Positions 12,601 to 24,618 of a stretch of 64,000 nt of DNA are shown piece by piece (position 1 is the stretch's first letter; each line of letters begins with the position of its first letter). The stretch comes from Smittia aterrima (taxonomy: Eukaryota > Arthropoda > Insecta > Diptera > Chironomidae), in NCBI GenBank assembly GCA_033063855.1, contig CP093830.1, forward strand, positions 496,854 through 560,853. Reading direction: 5' to 3'. The translations under genes and the position numbers were made by a program. The notes under the pieces are model-generated. The model was given only the letters and a program-made list of their open reading frames with translations. It did no database searches and was not told where the DNA came from.

Positions 12601-15600
12601 TTCAATGTCGTCGTCGTCCCTTTAGAATATTCGAGAGAGGTTTCCTGCACACAAATGCCAACAACTATGAATCATTTCTCAAGGAATGTGCGAAGATTGA
12701 TGCAGCAATTCTCCTTCGTTCTCGGTATCATTGAGACAAGACACATATTTCAAATCGTACAATGAAGTTTAATTACAATACGACATTGTTCGAGCTGGGC
12801 TCCAATGACAAGCATTCTTACGGTCAAGCATGTATCTAACATCTTGACTTTTAATAGAATGTTTTACAATCAAATTTGGAGAATTTATCAAACTCGTGTA
12901 TTTAATAGGTTTCTAACTCTCAGATGTACATTCTCCTGAGTGGTTTCTGTGAATCCTCGCCAACATAACATATTTTCGAGTAAAAAAATCATGAAGGTGT
13001 GAAATTTATGGCTTATGGGGAAGAATTTTACCGCCAGCCGTAAAAAATTGCTTGCACAGTCATTCCTTCTTTCCTTCTCTCAATAAATGCTTTTCTTTCT
13101 TTCTCCGATCTATTTTTCCCAGAAATTGCGAGGGATGAACACAAATTCTCCTCTTCTCTTCGCCACTAAATCTTTTTCCCAGAGAGAGAGCCAGAAAATT
13201 ACTTTTTTCTTGCTTCTGGCGGATGTAGAATCAACACCTTTTCACAAGTCACAGCCAGTCGAGCGAATGGATATTAATAACCTCCAACTCAAGCTTAAGC
13301 CAGCTAGCCGTGTGGTTACACTTTTTGGACTTGTGAAAACATGTGTTTGAAGCTTAAAACCCATGCACGGGCTTCGTGTTTACGGGGTGCCATAAAGAAA
13401 TTTTATGTAGCGTCAGGATTTGTTTTTATTCGGTCGTTTTGCGGAAGGTAGAATGGGGAGGAGTGGAAAATGTAATTGATTGAAAATACCACGTAATTCG
13501 TAAGCGAATACATCTGTCCGCTTGCTTTTATACCTGATTAATTAAGGTTTTTACGGTGTTTATGTGGTTTTAGGCTCCGGTCATGATTAAGTTATTTGCT
13601 ACATCATTCGGTTAACTTCTGGGGTGGAAGCCTATACAAATTTTTTTATCTTGCTCCAGAGATCATTTGATTAAATTCTTCCAATTCTAGAGCAAAGACC
13701 AAATGCTTCCGATTGATCAATTCGTTTAAAGATCTTGACGAGTTTTGAAGTGAACAGAGATCGCATTCAATCATGAACTTTCTTGGAAAATAAAAAAACC
13801 AAACTTTCTTTGAGAGGAAAAATCACAGAAAGGAACTTTTTTCATATTAAAATTACGAGACAAAAAATTGTGTCAAGAGAAGTTGTTCATCTTCCATAGG
13901 AAACTCATTTGGGAACGCAAAACTTTACTATGGCTTGGGGAAAGTTTCGTAAGAAGGAAAAATGTCTTCAGATAAGAGCTCAACTCTCGTCCATTGTAAA
14001 ATAAACTCAAAAACTTTTCCCCGCACGATGGCAAGACGAACGAAAAGTTTTCAATTTTCCATTCGGCATCTTTATATGATTAAAAAATAAATATTTGTAT
14101 GAAGTCGAGTTAGGTCTGGTCACTCATGAAGCTTGTGACAGTTTTATCCAGAGAGAAGGAAAACTTTCAACATTTTCTCTTCGAATGCATTAAATATATT
14201 CAAGAAAAAGTTTTTCAGAAGCAAACGGTAGAAAATTCTCGTCCACAAAAAAATATTTTTTTTAAAAAATTTTCGTCACGTATTTGCAGTAAAGACGAGG
14301 GAGCTTTCCATCAAGAAAATGACGCAATTTTTCAAAATAAAAAAAACTTTGAGCTTCTCCTTTCAGCATTTGGCGGATAATTTCTCTCTGATTTCTAGCA
14401 TAAGCAGACAGAACATCACGTGTTTGTAATGTCAAGTGTCAAAGCAAGCAAACAAACAATAAATTTGTATGCTCAAAACTATAAGACAAAGAAGTCGACT
14501 ACTTAGTTGTTAATCTTCTTTCGACATGAATTTAATAACAATTTCCTGGAAAATCTCTCTCTCTCTCACTCACTCTTGAAACTTGAGTCAGCTCATATTT
14601 CCCCACATGCTGTGGGCTAGATTGATGTTTTGGGATGTTCTCGCTACCTTTTCTCGCTACTGCTTTTCGAAATCTCTCCTCCAGAAACAACAAAAGCAAA
14701 TGAATATCAATAAAGTCAGAACCGCACACGAACACTCATCACGATCCAACGACGTAATACGAGGCAACAAAAATTTTCCATTAACATTTACATTGCGCCG
14801 TGGAAGGGAATGAGGAAACCGGATCGTAAAAGAGAGAAAGAGAAATTCCCAATGGTTCGATTTTGTGTTGTTTAGAAAATTGCCGCAGAGGCAACGCAGA
14901 TAATTTTTGACACATATTAGAACAAAGTAGGGCTACGTGGCAAATTTGTCACATGTGCGTCCTCTAACCCGAACCTCAAATGCTAATACGATCGTAAAAT
15001 GATAACTGCTCTGACCGTCAGTCCCTTTACAAAAGTTTCACCCTTCTTGGGGTTCAGACTTTTCCAAAAGCTTCGTTAGCAATCTCTTCCTGCGGCATTT
15101 ACAACCCGAAAATTTATTCACGCCACATCGGAGGATCGCAACATTTCGAGATTCGTGCACTTGTATGTATTCAATTCCAACTGCGGTTGGCGACAAATTT
15201 TTTTCTGCACATTCCACTGCTACGTATTGCCACAAAAACATCAACAGCGTCATTCGAATCCAATCATAAATTTATACACATCAAATTAATCACAAACGAA
15301 GCGTGTTGGGTTGCAAAAAAAATTGCAAAAAAGTTTTCATTCACGTGAAGTTTACATTTTGCTTCAACACAATTCAAAGTTAAATCGAATGCAGAAATCA
15401 AAAGCGCGGAGCATAACAGGGAATTTTAAACAAACATGGAACATTATTCATGGTTTCTGATTCAACAAAGCAAAGCTTTCCCTTCGTTTTCTATTTTTTT
15501 TTGTGCTGCGGTGAAAAGTCTGACAGGCCAGAGATTTTCTGGTTCCCCCTTCGTCTGATGAATATTAATACGTCTTCGTACTTTTTAATCCGGCTTTGAT

Positions 15601-18600
15601 TTTGGCATGAGAAGCAAATTTAATTTAAATGTTCCAGTCCTTCGTGAAGAAATTCAACGTGCAAAGCAAGCAACGAATGTGAAATTTTCGAGATAACTTG
15701 AGACAGTTTTGATTAATGTGGAAAGGCTTAAATTCCTTAATTCAAAAATTAGCTTGCCAGCACTGCAGAAGTCCATTAGTTGGAAGCTTCTTAGAGTAAA
15801 TTTTAAAACACGACTTACTACATAGTAACGAGCTCTTGTCTGGCCTTGTTAGTGATAAGAAGCTTTTTCAAATCCTAAGATTTCTTCTTTGCAACGAAGA
15901 TAGTTTCATTTTACATTATAAGAACTAATTTTACTTTTCTGTCTCATAATAAGAGTTTAACATTCTTTCTTTTTGCAAGAGAAATAGACTCAATGGACGT
16001 GGATTAAAAAGAAATCCTTTCAGCATTCTTTCATTAGACTTCACCTTAAACCTTCTCGACCACAATGTCGATTAATTCTTTTGTTATTCGTCAAGCTTTT
16101 CTTTTACAAAGTCTTTTGTTTGGGACAAGAATTAACGAACGGCTCTGGACAGGACAAGGATTTGACTACAGCGACAAATTTTTTGCAGTGAGAATTCAGT
16201 GAAACTCAGTGAAATTGCAATTAAAACGAAGAAAGATGTATACGCAAATTAAAGATGCTATTGGGGCCCTTCTCGCTGCCAGAAAAGTTAGAACTTCGGG
16301 CTGCGTCTTCAAGTTGTTAACTAACTTCACGGTGATGTTGTTGCTGTTCTTTACGACCTTAATTACTTTGAGAAACATTTTTGGGTTAGAATTTTTTTTC
16401 ACTGTTTAATCAAACTCGATTTAATCAATTAATATCTTTTCAGAGATCCGATTGTATGTCAAATTGGAGTTCCAGACAACGCTCTGAAAAGTTTGATAGA
16501 GACGAAATGCTGGATCGAAGGAGTCTACGTAGACGAAACACTCATCAATGGAACTATTGGCAAGGACATAACACGATACGGAGTTGGATCAACAAAGAGA
16601 TATAACAACAAGAACTTCATCAATCAGAAATATTATCAATGGATCGTTCCAGTGCTTGCAATTCAGGCTCTTATTCTCTCGATTCCGCGTATAATCTGGC
16701 ATTCATTCGACAATGGTCTGATCTCACAAATTGTTACTGGCGCTGGTGAGCACATGTTGTGACTCGTGATTCTTTATATATTTTAATCTAATCCCTTTTG
16801 CAGATGACATCATTATCACTGAAAACTGGAATACTAAGAAATTAAGCATTGTCAGATTCTTGAAAGAAACGCCTGGAAAGACATTGAAACTGATTGCTTT
16901 TCAATACTGGTTTTGTGAGATTGCAGCATTAATTGCTTTGGTAAGTAGTTAGATTCTTGTGAAAGCAAATATATTTCTTAATTATTCTTGATCAACAGAT
17001 CTTCAATATGAATATGATGAACTGGGTCTTTAACAACTTCTGGGTGGAATATTATCCAGCAATAACTTCAATTTTTGGCAAAGATTCAGAACAGTTCTCA
17101 CGATATGCTGCCAGACTCTTCCCAACTCAGGCCAAGTGCTTTTACATTGATTTTGGACCTGGAGGTAGTACACAAGAACGCGACGCTTTATGTTTCCTGC
17201 CTCAAAACACAATCAACGAGAAAATTTTTGTCTTCCTTTACTTCTGGTTCATCATAATTTTGATTGTTGGAGCCTTCCGACTGATTTTTTCGACAGCCTT
17301 GCTCTGCTGTGGTTCTGTTCGTAAGTTTTGGATTCGTAGCCGACTGGTCGATCAGTCAAACAAGCAACGAGATAGACTGGTTAAAGGTTACTCAGACAAC
17401 GGAAGCTTTTTTTTGCTCACTCGCCTAAACATGAACCTTAACTCCATTCTTTTCCATGATTTTGTTGAAGAATTAACATCAAATAAGAAGGCAGCGCAGA
17501 TTGAAAGAGATACCCCTTAAGAAACATTTCCATTAGCATTCTCAGAAAATATATTCGCTAATTTCTGTCTTTCATCTTTTCTAATTATTAAAAGACAGTC
17601 TGAGATCTCAATATTAGCGAAAGTCTGTGAAGCAAAAATTTATAAATCTAGTAGATGTCTAGATAAAATTAAGTCGCAATAAAATTGTATAAGAAACACC
17701 TCCGCGTAACTTTGAACCAGCTTCGCAAGTCTTATTAGTGTAAGATTGGAATTTGCTTCACATTGAAACTAATTTAGCTCTTCTAACTTATGCTAACATC
17801 CTTGGCTCGAGATTACAGACACGACGTTCTCTCACGTGCGATGGCATGGTAGAAAAGTGGATTAGGAAAAATCCATTTCTCTCTCGACGTCGACGTCCTC
17901 TTAAACGTGTCGGCTTTAAGAAGAAAACAGCCGTGAACGAGCTTTCCACACGATTCCGCATCATTTTCGCTCAAATTGGCCTGTGTAATTTCCCCTGCGA
18001 TATTGAAATTGGCCTTCTCATGAACGTCTTCGAATCAGAATGCCAGCGGGTGTCTTACGACATCCTGCGACGTTTAAATATTTAGAGAAGTTCATCACCA
18101 AATCACCCACGAGACACAAACATCTCGTGATTCCCTTGAAAGTCTGTTTGTGACATCGGCAAACATTTTTGCGTCCTTAGGATCTCTCCATGACTTAATT
18201 TCAAACCACTTCTCACGAAAATATTCATCTAGACGTGAATTTCAATTGAGATTTGATGATGTCATTGCTCGATGATGTTTATTTCTTCATCAACCCTCAA
18301 TCGATTTAGCGATACTTGGCCCTCAAGGCATAAACGCCTATAAGATGCAAACACGCTTTCTCACCCTTAGAAATCAATTAACTAACCAATTTTCACGATC
18401 GAAACACTGATTGCGGAACTGTAGCCTCTTTAGAAAACAGAAATTTCACTTCATAATGAAAATTATTTTCCCAGTAACGACTTTTGCCTGTCGTCGTTTA
18501 TTTCCATCCTCTAATCTCTTTTAAAATTGAAAAAGCAGCCGTTGTGGTAGGTAAGACGCGGAGAGCGAGTAAGAAAGAGAATTCAGCGAAGAAATGGCGA

Positions 18601-21325
18601 AACATTTCTTTGCCGTTAGGGATCCGTCAGACAGAATAAATTAAGACGCCGTAAATAAAGTGGCATTAATATTTCACTTGGCTTTGCGACAGGGCTGGAC
18701 AAGTTTCAGATAGATTTTCACTCTTGAGGTTTATTCTTGACAAGCGTTAATTAAAAGAAAATATCTTGGGAGGTTCGCAAACATTTTCTCTGTCACATGA
18801 TGGAAAAACAATTTAGGGTTTGGTTCATTTAGATTGTTGACTCTTCATGAAGAGATCAAAACCATTTATTTGATTCTTTTCTCAGTTTTTGAATACAAAA
18901 GACTCAAACGACTTTATTGTCACGCTTACGTCAATAACTGTATCAACACCCATCCAACCAAGAAGAAAGTCATTTGCGGAACGAAATTTTCTTTTATGGT
19001 TTTATTAACGCCATTCGATCGAAACAGCAAAGAAACACAAGTGAGCGCTTTGAGTGAAACGATTATTGGCACTTTGGGAGCTCCCAATTCTGAATTTTAA
19101 AGCTGCAAAGGGATCATCCCGATAGAAAGAAAGGAAACGTGATAGATTTTAATTTGGTGAGATTACAATTCTAACCGAAAGAATTGAAACAAGGCCGACG
19201 ACGACCCATCTCAGTATGGAGGAAGCCGTTGCTCCCGTGGGGAAATTGAAAAGTCAAATCCATAATTATTGTGTATCCTTTCGAATAAATTTATGGAGAG
19301 GCGGAAAAAAGCTCTTTTCGGTTGAAGGAAAAGGCATTTTCTGTTATGCAAATCTTCATTGTCTCTTGCTTTGTTTCCCTTCACATCTTTTATCAACACG
19401 GAGCCCAGGATTGTGGTGTATGCGAATAATAAGAAGGAACATTCGAAAGGCAAACGCAATCTCCTTGTATGCGGGGCACTCGAACGAACCGAAAAAAAGA
19501 AGTCGCCTAAACACAGAAGCTAAAAACCGGAGCAACTAACAAAGGAAGAACATGAGGAAAACAAAAAAGTATTCAAAGCTTTGTGTGAAACGAACAGTGG
19601 AAAAATTAACAGCACTTTTCACAGCCGAAGCGAAGTGAGAGTCGTCTGTGTGTTTATAGAACTCCTTTGGGGTTGAAAGCTTGATGCGACAGAAAGCAGC
19701 GTTGTGACATTTTTCATATTATTATTCGGAGCTCCAAGGAAATCCTTAAATAATCACTTAAAGCTCTGATGTTGTGAATTTAATGTAAAAGGGAAAATGC
19801 AAAACGATGAGTGGGAAGATTCGAGAAGCAGTGAAGTGAACTTTCTTACATCAAAACACTGGAGCGTGAAGTTGAGAGCTTGGGTGTAAAATAGGTCAGC
19901 AGTGTTTTCTTTATTGTTTTCCTTTCCTCGTATTAAAGTCTTCTATCGTGAATTTTCCAAAATTCATTCTTCATACTATTAAACTGATTATCAGAAATAG
20001 AGCAGTCAGAAGCAAACGAGCAACTTTTAAATGTCTTTATCTGTTCGCTCTTTAGCGATTTGCAATTCATAGAGTTTTCATGTTTGAGAGAAGAGCGAGC
20101 ATTGATGTGTGTGTAGCTCGCACAACAGAACCACTAAAGGATGAGTCGTGAGTAAGTGAGAAAAATCTTTGTTTGTACAAATACCTTTGGCTTTCGGTTT
20201 CATGAGACGATAAAAAAAGCTTTCGGACTTTGTCCACTTTAAGCTTCGAAAAGAGAAATTGAATGTTAGAAATAGTTATTTTTCTTTTTCCATCAAAGTT
20301 CAACCCAATCCAGAGCAGCTCGTGTTCGAGAGAAACTTTTTCTCACTTTGTGTATCAGAAGAATTTATGTGAACGATCCAGTTTGAAAAATTAATCTAAT
20401 TTATTTTCGTTTTCATGGATCTAAGGAGAAAGAGGGTTGAAAGTTTTGCGCTCGAATAATTTCATTCATTTTATTACTCTCGTCTAGCACTTATCTCGAG
20501 TTTATTTTGTCGAATTATTCGTCATCGATCAGCACTCAGACTTCGTCGAAATTGAATTTAGGAGTCAACTAATTGTTTATGCAAATTTGTCGCCATTAAA
20601 ACGCTCGACTCAAGAGGCGGAAATCTCGACAAGCGACAACGACGAGGACGATAAGATGAAAAAGAAAAGCATTTTAATTTTCAGCTTTTGAATGAACCAT
20701 AACGAATTAAATAAAAAAAGCACGGTCTGAGTTTAATTACAAAGTTTTCCTCGTTGGCTGGAAAAAAGCGACGAGGAAGAACTCAAATCACGACAAACAA
20801 TTTTCCCTTTGTCCCTTTCAAGTTGTACGATGGAGAAAGAAGTCGCGTCTCTCTTATAAGGATTCATTCTTCTTTTTAATTGAATTAAATTGGAGTTTCT
20901 AAGAATTTTCTCCATCAACATTTTTTCTGATCACGACGATGGTTTCTAGTTTCAAGAGAAGAAAAGCTCGACAGAATATTGCTGAGAATGTTTTTTCATT
21001 TTCTCTAGTGTGCAATGACGAAAACGAAGTTCAGTTAAGCCACTTCCGAGGAAAACTGATAAAAACTCGTGAGGAGTTGAAAGCCCTCATAAGTAACTTT
21101 CCTTGTTTACACGATTGAGCGAGAGAATGAACAAGCGACGAAGGAACAAGTCCGTGAAATTAAAATCTTTTCAACAAACTGTCAATATTTTCTCATTTTT
21201 TATGACACTTTGTCACAACGTCTCTCGACGCTCATCGCGATAATAAAGCGACGATATATAAACTCACCGTTTGCAAAGTTGTTGGCGAAGACTTGAAACA
21301 AAAGTAATCCAAAAAGATGTTTCAT
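6659..21325 (-). CDS. DIP/lachesin-like three-Ig cell-surface protein
   Basis: Coding exons, 5' to 3' on the minus strand: 21325-21268, 8625-8346, 8287-8232, 8132-8031, 7968-7798, 7645-7622, 7533-7207, 7046-6957, 6888-6659 (445 aa). The first exon encodes a signal peptide (MKHLFGLLLFQVFANNFAN). Three Ig domains follow. Ig1 has SCFVE, WMRAADQTVLALQG, DRGCYMCQINT. Ig2 has LPPDILD, FCVASGNP, ITWRRDDGSP, GAYLCIAKNDVPPAVSKR. Ig3 has IECSIEASPRPVSYWIK, DVGVYTCIASN. A threonine-rich stalk and a short hydrophobic tail, compatible with a GPI-anchor signal, end the chain. These are hallmarks of Dpr-interacting proteins, neuronal surface IgSF members that bind Dprs during synaptic matching. I cannot name the paralogue. 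Three stops in a row (TGA TAA TAG) close the frame. The first coding intron (8626-21267) contains an innexin gene on the other strand. Confidence 0.92.
8626..16235. other. DIP intron 1, innexin-proximal part
   Basis: Intronic for the minus-strand DIP-like gene and upstream of the plus-strand innexin. No exon, RNA gene or mobile element is supported. There are many poly-A/T runs and a short CT run at about 14554-14568. Such long first introns in neuronal IgSF genes commonly hold enhancers; that is inference here. Confidence 0.5.
14554..14568. repeat. Short CT microsatellite
   Basis: A run of about seven TC/CT dinucleotides followed by CACTCACTC, within the DIP intron. A similar run lies at about 6384-6398. 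Ordinary simple-sequence DNA. Confidence 0.7.
16236..17520 (+). CDS. Innexin gap-junction protein (nested gene)
   Basis: Exons 16236-16384, 16444-16745, 16804-16940 and 16999-17520 (369 aa, normal for the family). Innexins form invertebrate gap-junction channels and hemichannels in the plasma membrane. Four hydrophobic segments are visible. The first extracellular loop has two cysteines (C55 and C72, the latter before W). The innexin signature YYQW is at 113-116. The second loop has cysteines in KCFYIDFGPGGS and ALCFLPQN, followed by NEKIFVFLYFWF, a conserved TM4 block. The sequence is fairly diverged, so I do not assign a paralogue. AATAAA is at 17678-17683. The ATG at 16236 is the first in frame. 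The whole gene lies inside the first intron of the DIP-like gene, on the opposite strand. Confidence 0.93.
17753..18085 (+). other. Unassigned coding-like ORF in DIP intron
   Basis: One frame stays open here for 111 codons while the neighbouring forward frames and the reverse strand are interrupted. The first ATG in frame lies near 17843 and would give about 80 aa, starting MVEKWIRKNPFLSRRRRP, with a basic cluster and ending in TAG. Third positions in its second half are unusually C/G-rich for this window (GTC, GGC, AAG, GCC, AAC, GAG and similar). I recognise no domain. It starts about 70 bp after the innexin poly(A) signal, so it could be a small gene, a decayed gene fragment or chance. Confidence 0.25.
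18086..21267. other. DIP intron 1, 5' part
   Basis: Remainder of the long DIP intron between the innexin-side ORF and the signal-peptide exon. No coding, RNA or transposon feature could be supported. Confidence 0.5.
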
Positions 21326-23717
21326 GCTTAAACTTTTCTCTCAGTGCTTTTTATTAGCGAATTATTTCTATCGAAGGAGTCGCGAATGAACCAAATTCTT
21401 CTCAACTTTTCACTTTATTATTTACAACTTGCCACCGTCTTCCTCCCCCATCAATTGACAAACACTCGCGCCATCCTTAAAAGTATCAAAGAAGACAGAA
21501 AGTTTCTCCTTCATACTAAGCAATTTCACTCTTTCTCGTGGATCACTCGAAAATTTCCACACGACTGCCAATAATAAAAATCAGACGAAGCTCGGATTAC
21601 AACACGCGACAAACACGGAGCTGTGTTAATATCCTGAAGAAGATATTATCATTATTGAATTTATTTGTTGTGTGGCGGAGGATTTTACGTAGAAACGACA
21701 GAGATTGTTTGCCATAAGATACGAGCGTCTTTCGTAAACGATGAAAATGTTTAGCGCCTTATCATTTGATTGAAATGTTTATTACTCAGGATTTTCCATC
21801 ACTTGGCAGTCGGCTTTTGATTCCCTCGTTTCACGTCTTTTGTTTTCGACTTTAGAGTAATTTTCGCGCAATTCACTCGAAGCTTAGCAAGGATTTTCGA
21901 AACGACTTTTTCACTTAGTTTCGCTTCAGAAATGGAAAATTTCCAAATGTTTTATGTTTTTTGAGTTGATTTGACGAACGTTTCTCTAGCGACGAGGACT
22001 TGAAGAAGACTAAGCAGAGATTCCCTTTTAAATCATAGCTTTCTCGTCTCCGTTATCAGCATCGCAAAGGGGAAGTTTTTCTAAAGGAAAACAGATGAAA
22101 ATTTTTCTCTCGAAGCAGAAAATGAGAGATTTTTGTAAGGGGAAACTAAAAACGCTCTCTTCGAAGGGGAAAATTATCTCTGCGAGAGAATGTAAACCTT
22201 CTGAAGTTGTTCTCGCAATCAAGGATTTCCCGCTAATAGAGTGGAATGAAAGCAAATCCTCCGCCGCGAGAAAACGAAACTCTTTCAACCACACTAAAGC
22301 TTTAATGCTAATGAGAAACTCGTACGTCGAAAGTAGAGAGATTGCGTTTGGTTTCTCAGGAACAAAAGCGCTATTGTCGATTCAAGCGAAAGAAAAGCTC
22401 ATTCGTTTATCTTGCTCAATAGCTTTCCAATTAGATAAATGCAGGAGATGCAAACTTTTATTCTTCAAACGAAGATTCTTCGCTCTGTAAGAAATGATTG
22501 CAATTTGAATCACAAGCATCATGTGTTCTCCGATTGATTTTGCGCTTCGTTATTCGTCGCTTGCTCATGCACATAAGACAAACAAAGACGAGCTGGAAGG
22601 CTAATTTGCATTTACATTTGTTAAGCATTCAAATCCTGCGCCAATATTTTCAGAATTCAAATCAGTTGATCATAATTTATTGCATTTTCAGATGACACGA
22701 TACGAGATTATGTTCGGTAGCAAGGTTAACTTGCCAATTCGATAGAAATTAGAATGTGAATGTTCAAACTCATTTAAAGCAATTGTTTGATTGCAGTTTG
22801 TTGTTTCAATGACTCCATTAGAGTCTAGTAGGGATTAATTCACGATTATCGAGGCGTGAACAACCGCAGAATCGATATTCGTTTATTGTAGGCGCTGGAT
22901 GGTCAATTAATGACTTTGCATGCTCGCCCTTAAATTAAATATATTTTTTCGCGACCGCCATAATCATTCTTTAATTATGACACAATCGTTTTAACGAACA
23001 TAATTAAATTTCTGACGTGTGAAAGTTTTAAAAGTTGACATTAGCCTAATGAGGGAATTGCATTACGTCTTTCATTTATTTAATAGATTCCTGAAGTTTC
23101 GAATTTTATTTTATTTGACAATTTCCTCTCGACCACAACTTGTTCATTAACGACGGGAAAACATAAATTAAAATTAATAGGAGGAAGCAATTGATTTAAA
23201 TGTATGAAAGCTCGTTCAGAGGAAATATGCTCGACTCGTGGAGTTGAGTATAGCACTCTCTCTCTGCAATTAAAAGCATTTAAAAAACAATGCATTACAA
23301 AGAGAACTGAACTGACGAGCTCACTCGGAACTATTTTAATGACATAATTCTTTTTAATGGGATTATTTCGCCTCTAAATCGGTAATGAGCAGTCATGGAG
23401 TGAGGAAAACAAGAAGGAAGGCTCGAAATGGGCGTTGAGAGAGGAAGGTAAACAAACATCCTCCGTCATCACAAACACTTGAACAGCAAACAGGGAGAAG
23501 TTAAATTAATTAGACATTCAGATACTAAAAGCGAGTCTTCCCGCTGTTGCGAATGAGAATAATTAACCGTGATTGGTAATTACGAGGAAGGAAAGAGCGG
23601 GAATTAATCATTCTTAATGAATATTAACAAACAGATTTTATTCTGAGCTTGAAAGTTTAAAGAATGAAGAAACATTGAGTAGCTTTATCTTAAAGGAAAT
23701 AAATCTTTGTGTGCGCA
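21326..23717. other. Intergenic region DIP to ARL3
   Basis: Contains the likely promoter and 5' UTR of the DIP-like gene on its left and the 3' UTR of the ARL3 gene on its right (minus-strand AATAAA at 23642-23637). A 131-codon frame starting with ATG at 22095 is present but has no recognisable domain or gene context; I treat it as probably fortuitous. Confidence 0.5.
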
Positions 23718-24618
23718 TTATTTCTTTACACATTTGCAGATCCAATCCATCGCCTCTTGTAAACCCGTTCCTTCCAAAGCTGAGCACGCTTGAATCTGCC
23801 AATCGCGATCCTTCAACTTCACTAATCCTATCAATTCAGCCACCTCCGATGACTTCATAGCACCTCCTAGATCTTGTTTGTTCGCCAGCACAAGTATTGG
23901 AACGGTCTTCAACTTCTCGTCTTTAAGTAACTCGTTGAACTCATCGGTACTTTCACCCATTCGCTTTCTGTCACTGCTATCAACCTTAAAAAGAGTAAGA
24001 AGAAATGAATTTTATTATCACCATCCTTTGCCGTCTACGATGCGCTCTTGTTTCGACTTCAAACCGAGCTTACCACAAAAATGAGAACATCTGTGTTGTC
24101 GAAATAGTTCTTCCAGTAAGGACGAATTTTTGCGTTGCCACCTTGAAAGACGATCGAGGAATAATTATTCAAAGCTCTTTTATCTCGAAACAAGAGACAA
24201 TCTCACCCAAATCCCACACGTTCAAATTCAAATTGTTCGAGTTTATGGATTTTATGTTGAATCCTGCGGTAGGAGTTGTGATAGAGGGAGCTTCTTCATT
24301 CGCCAACTGCTTCAGAATCGTCGTTTTTCCAGTATTATCAAGTCCTAGGAGAACAATTCTCAGCTCCTTGTCAGATGATGACCGAAGTTTCCGCAGAAGC
24401 GAGAGGAGACCCTGAAAGTTTGTTCAAACTTTTAATTGCCAACATCAAGACGAGAGCAGAAACATCAATTAAGCGAAAAGCATGCAGTAAAGCTTGGCAT
24501 TAGCATTAGACTTCATAGTGAGAACGATGTTCATAAAATCTAAGATTTAATTGCCACTTTAAACTCTTTTCATCAGAGATTTATGATGAAGTGGCAAAGT
24601 GCAAAGAGCTCTTACCAT
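23718..24618 (-). CDS. ARL3: ARL3-type small GTPase
   Basis: Exons on the minus strand: 24618-24616 (start codon only), 24411-24207, 24141-24074, 23984-23718 (180 aa; human ARL3 is 182). ARL3 loads with GTP and releases lipidated cargo from UNC119 and PDE6D carriers, mainly for ciliary delivery; the fly orthologue is dead end (dnd). Seen here: MGLLSLLRKL at the N terminus with the family's Gly2; P-loop GLDNTGKT at 24-31; switch I with PTAGFNIKS; WDLGG at the start of switch II; NKQD at 127-130; CSA at 159-161. The switch-II glutamine that follows WDxGG in ARF/ARL proteins is Asn72. The whole N-terminal frame depends on the three-base coding exon; ATG joins GGT exactly. Two strong splice sites (GTAAGA and CTTTCAG) support that join. 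Confidence 0.92.
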
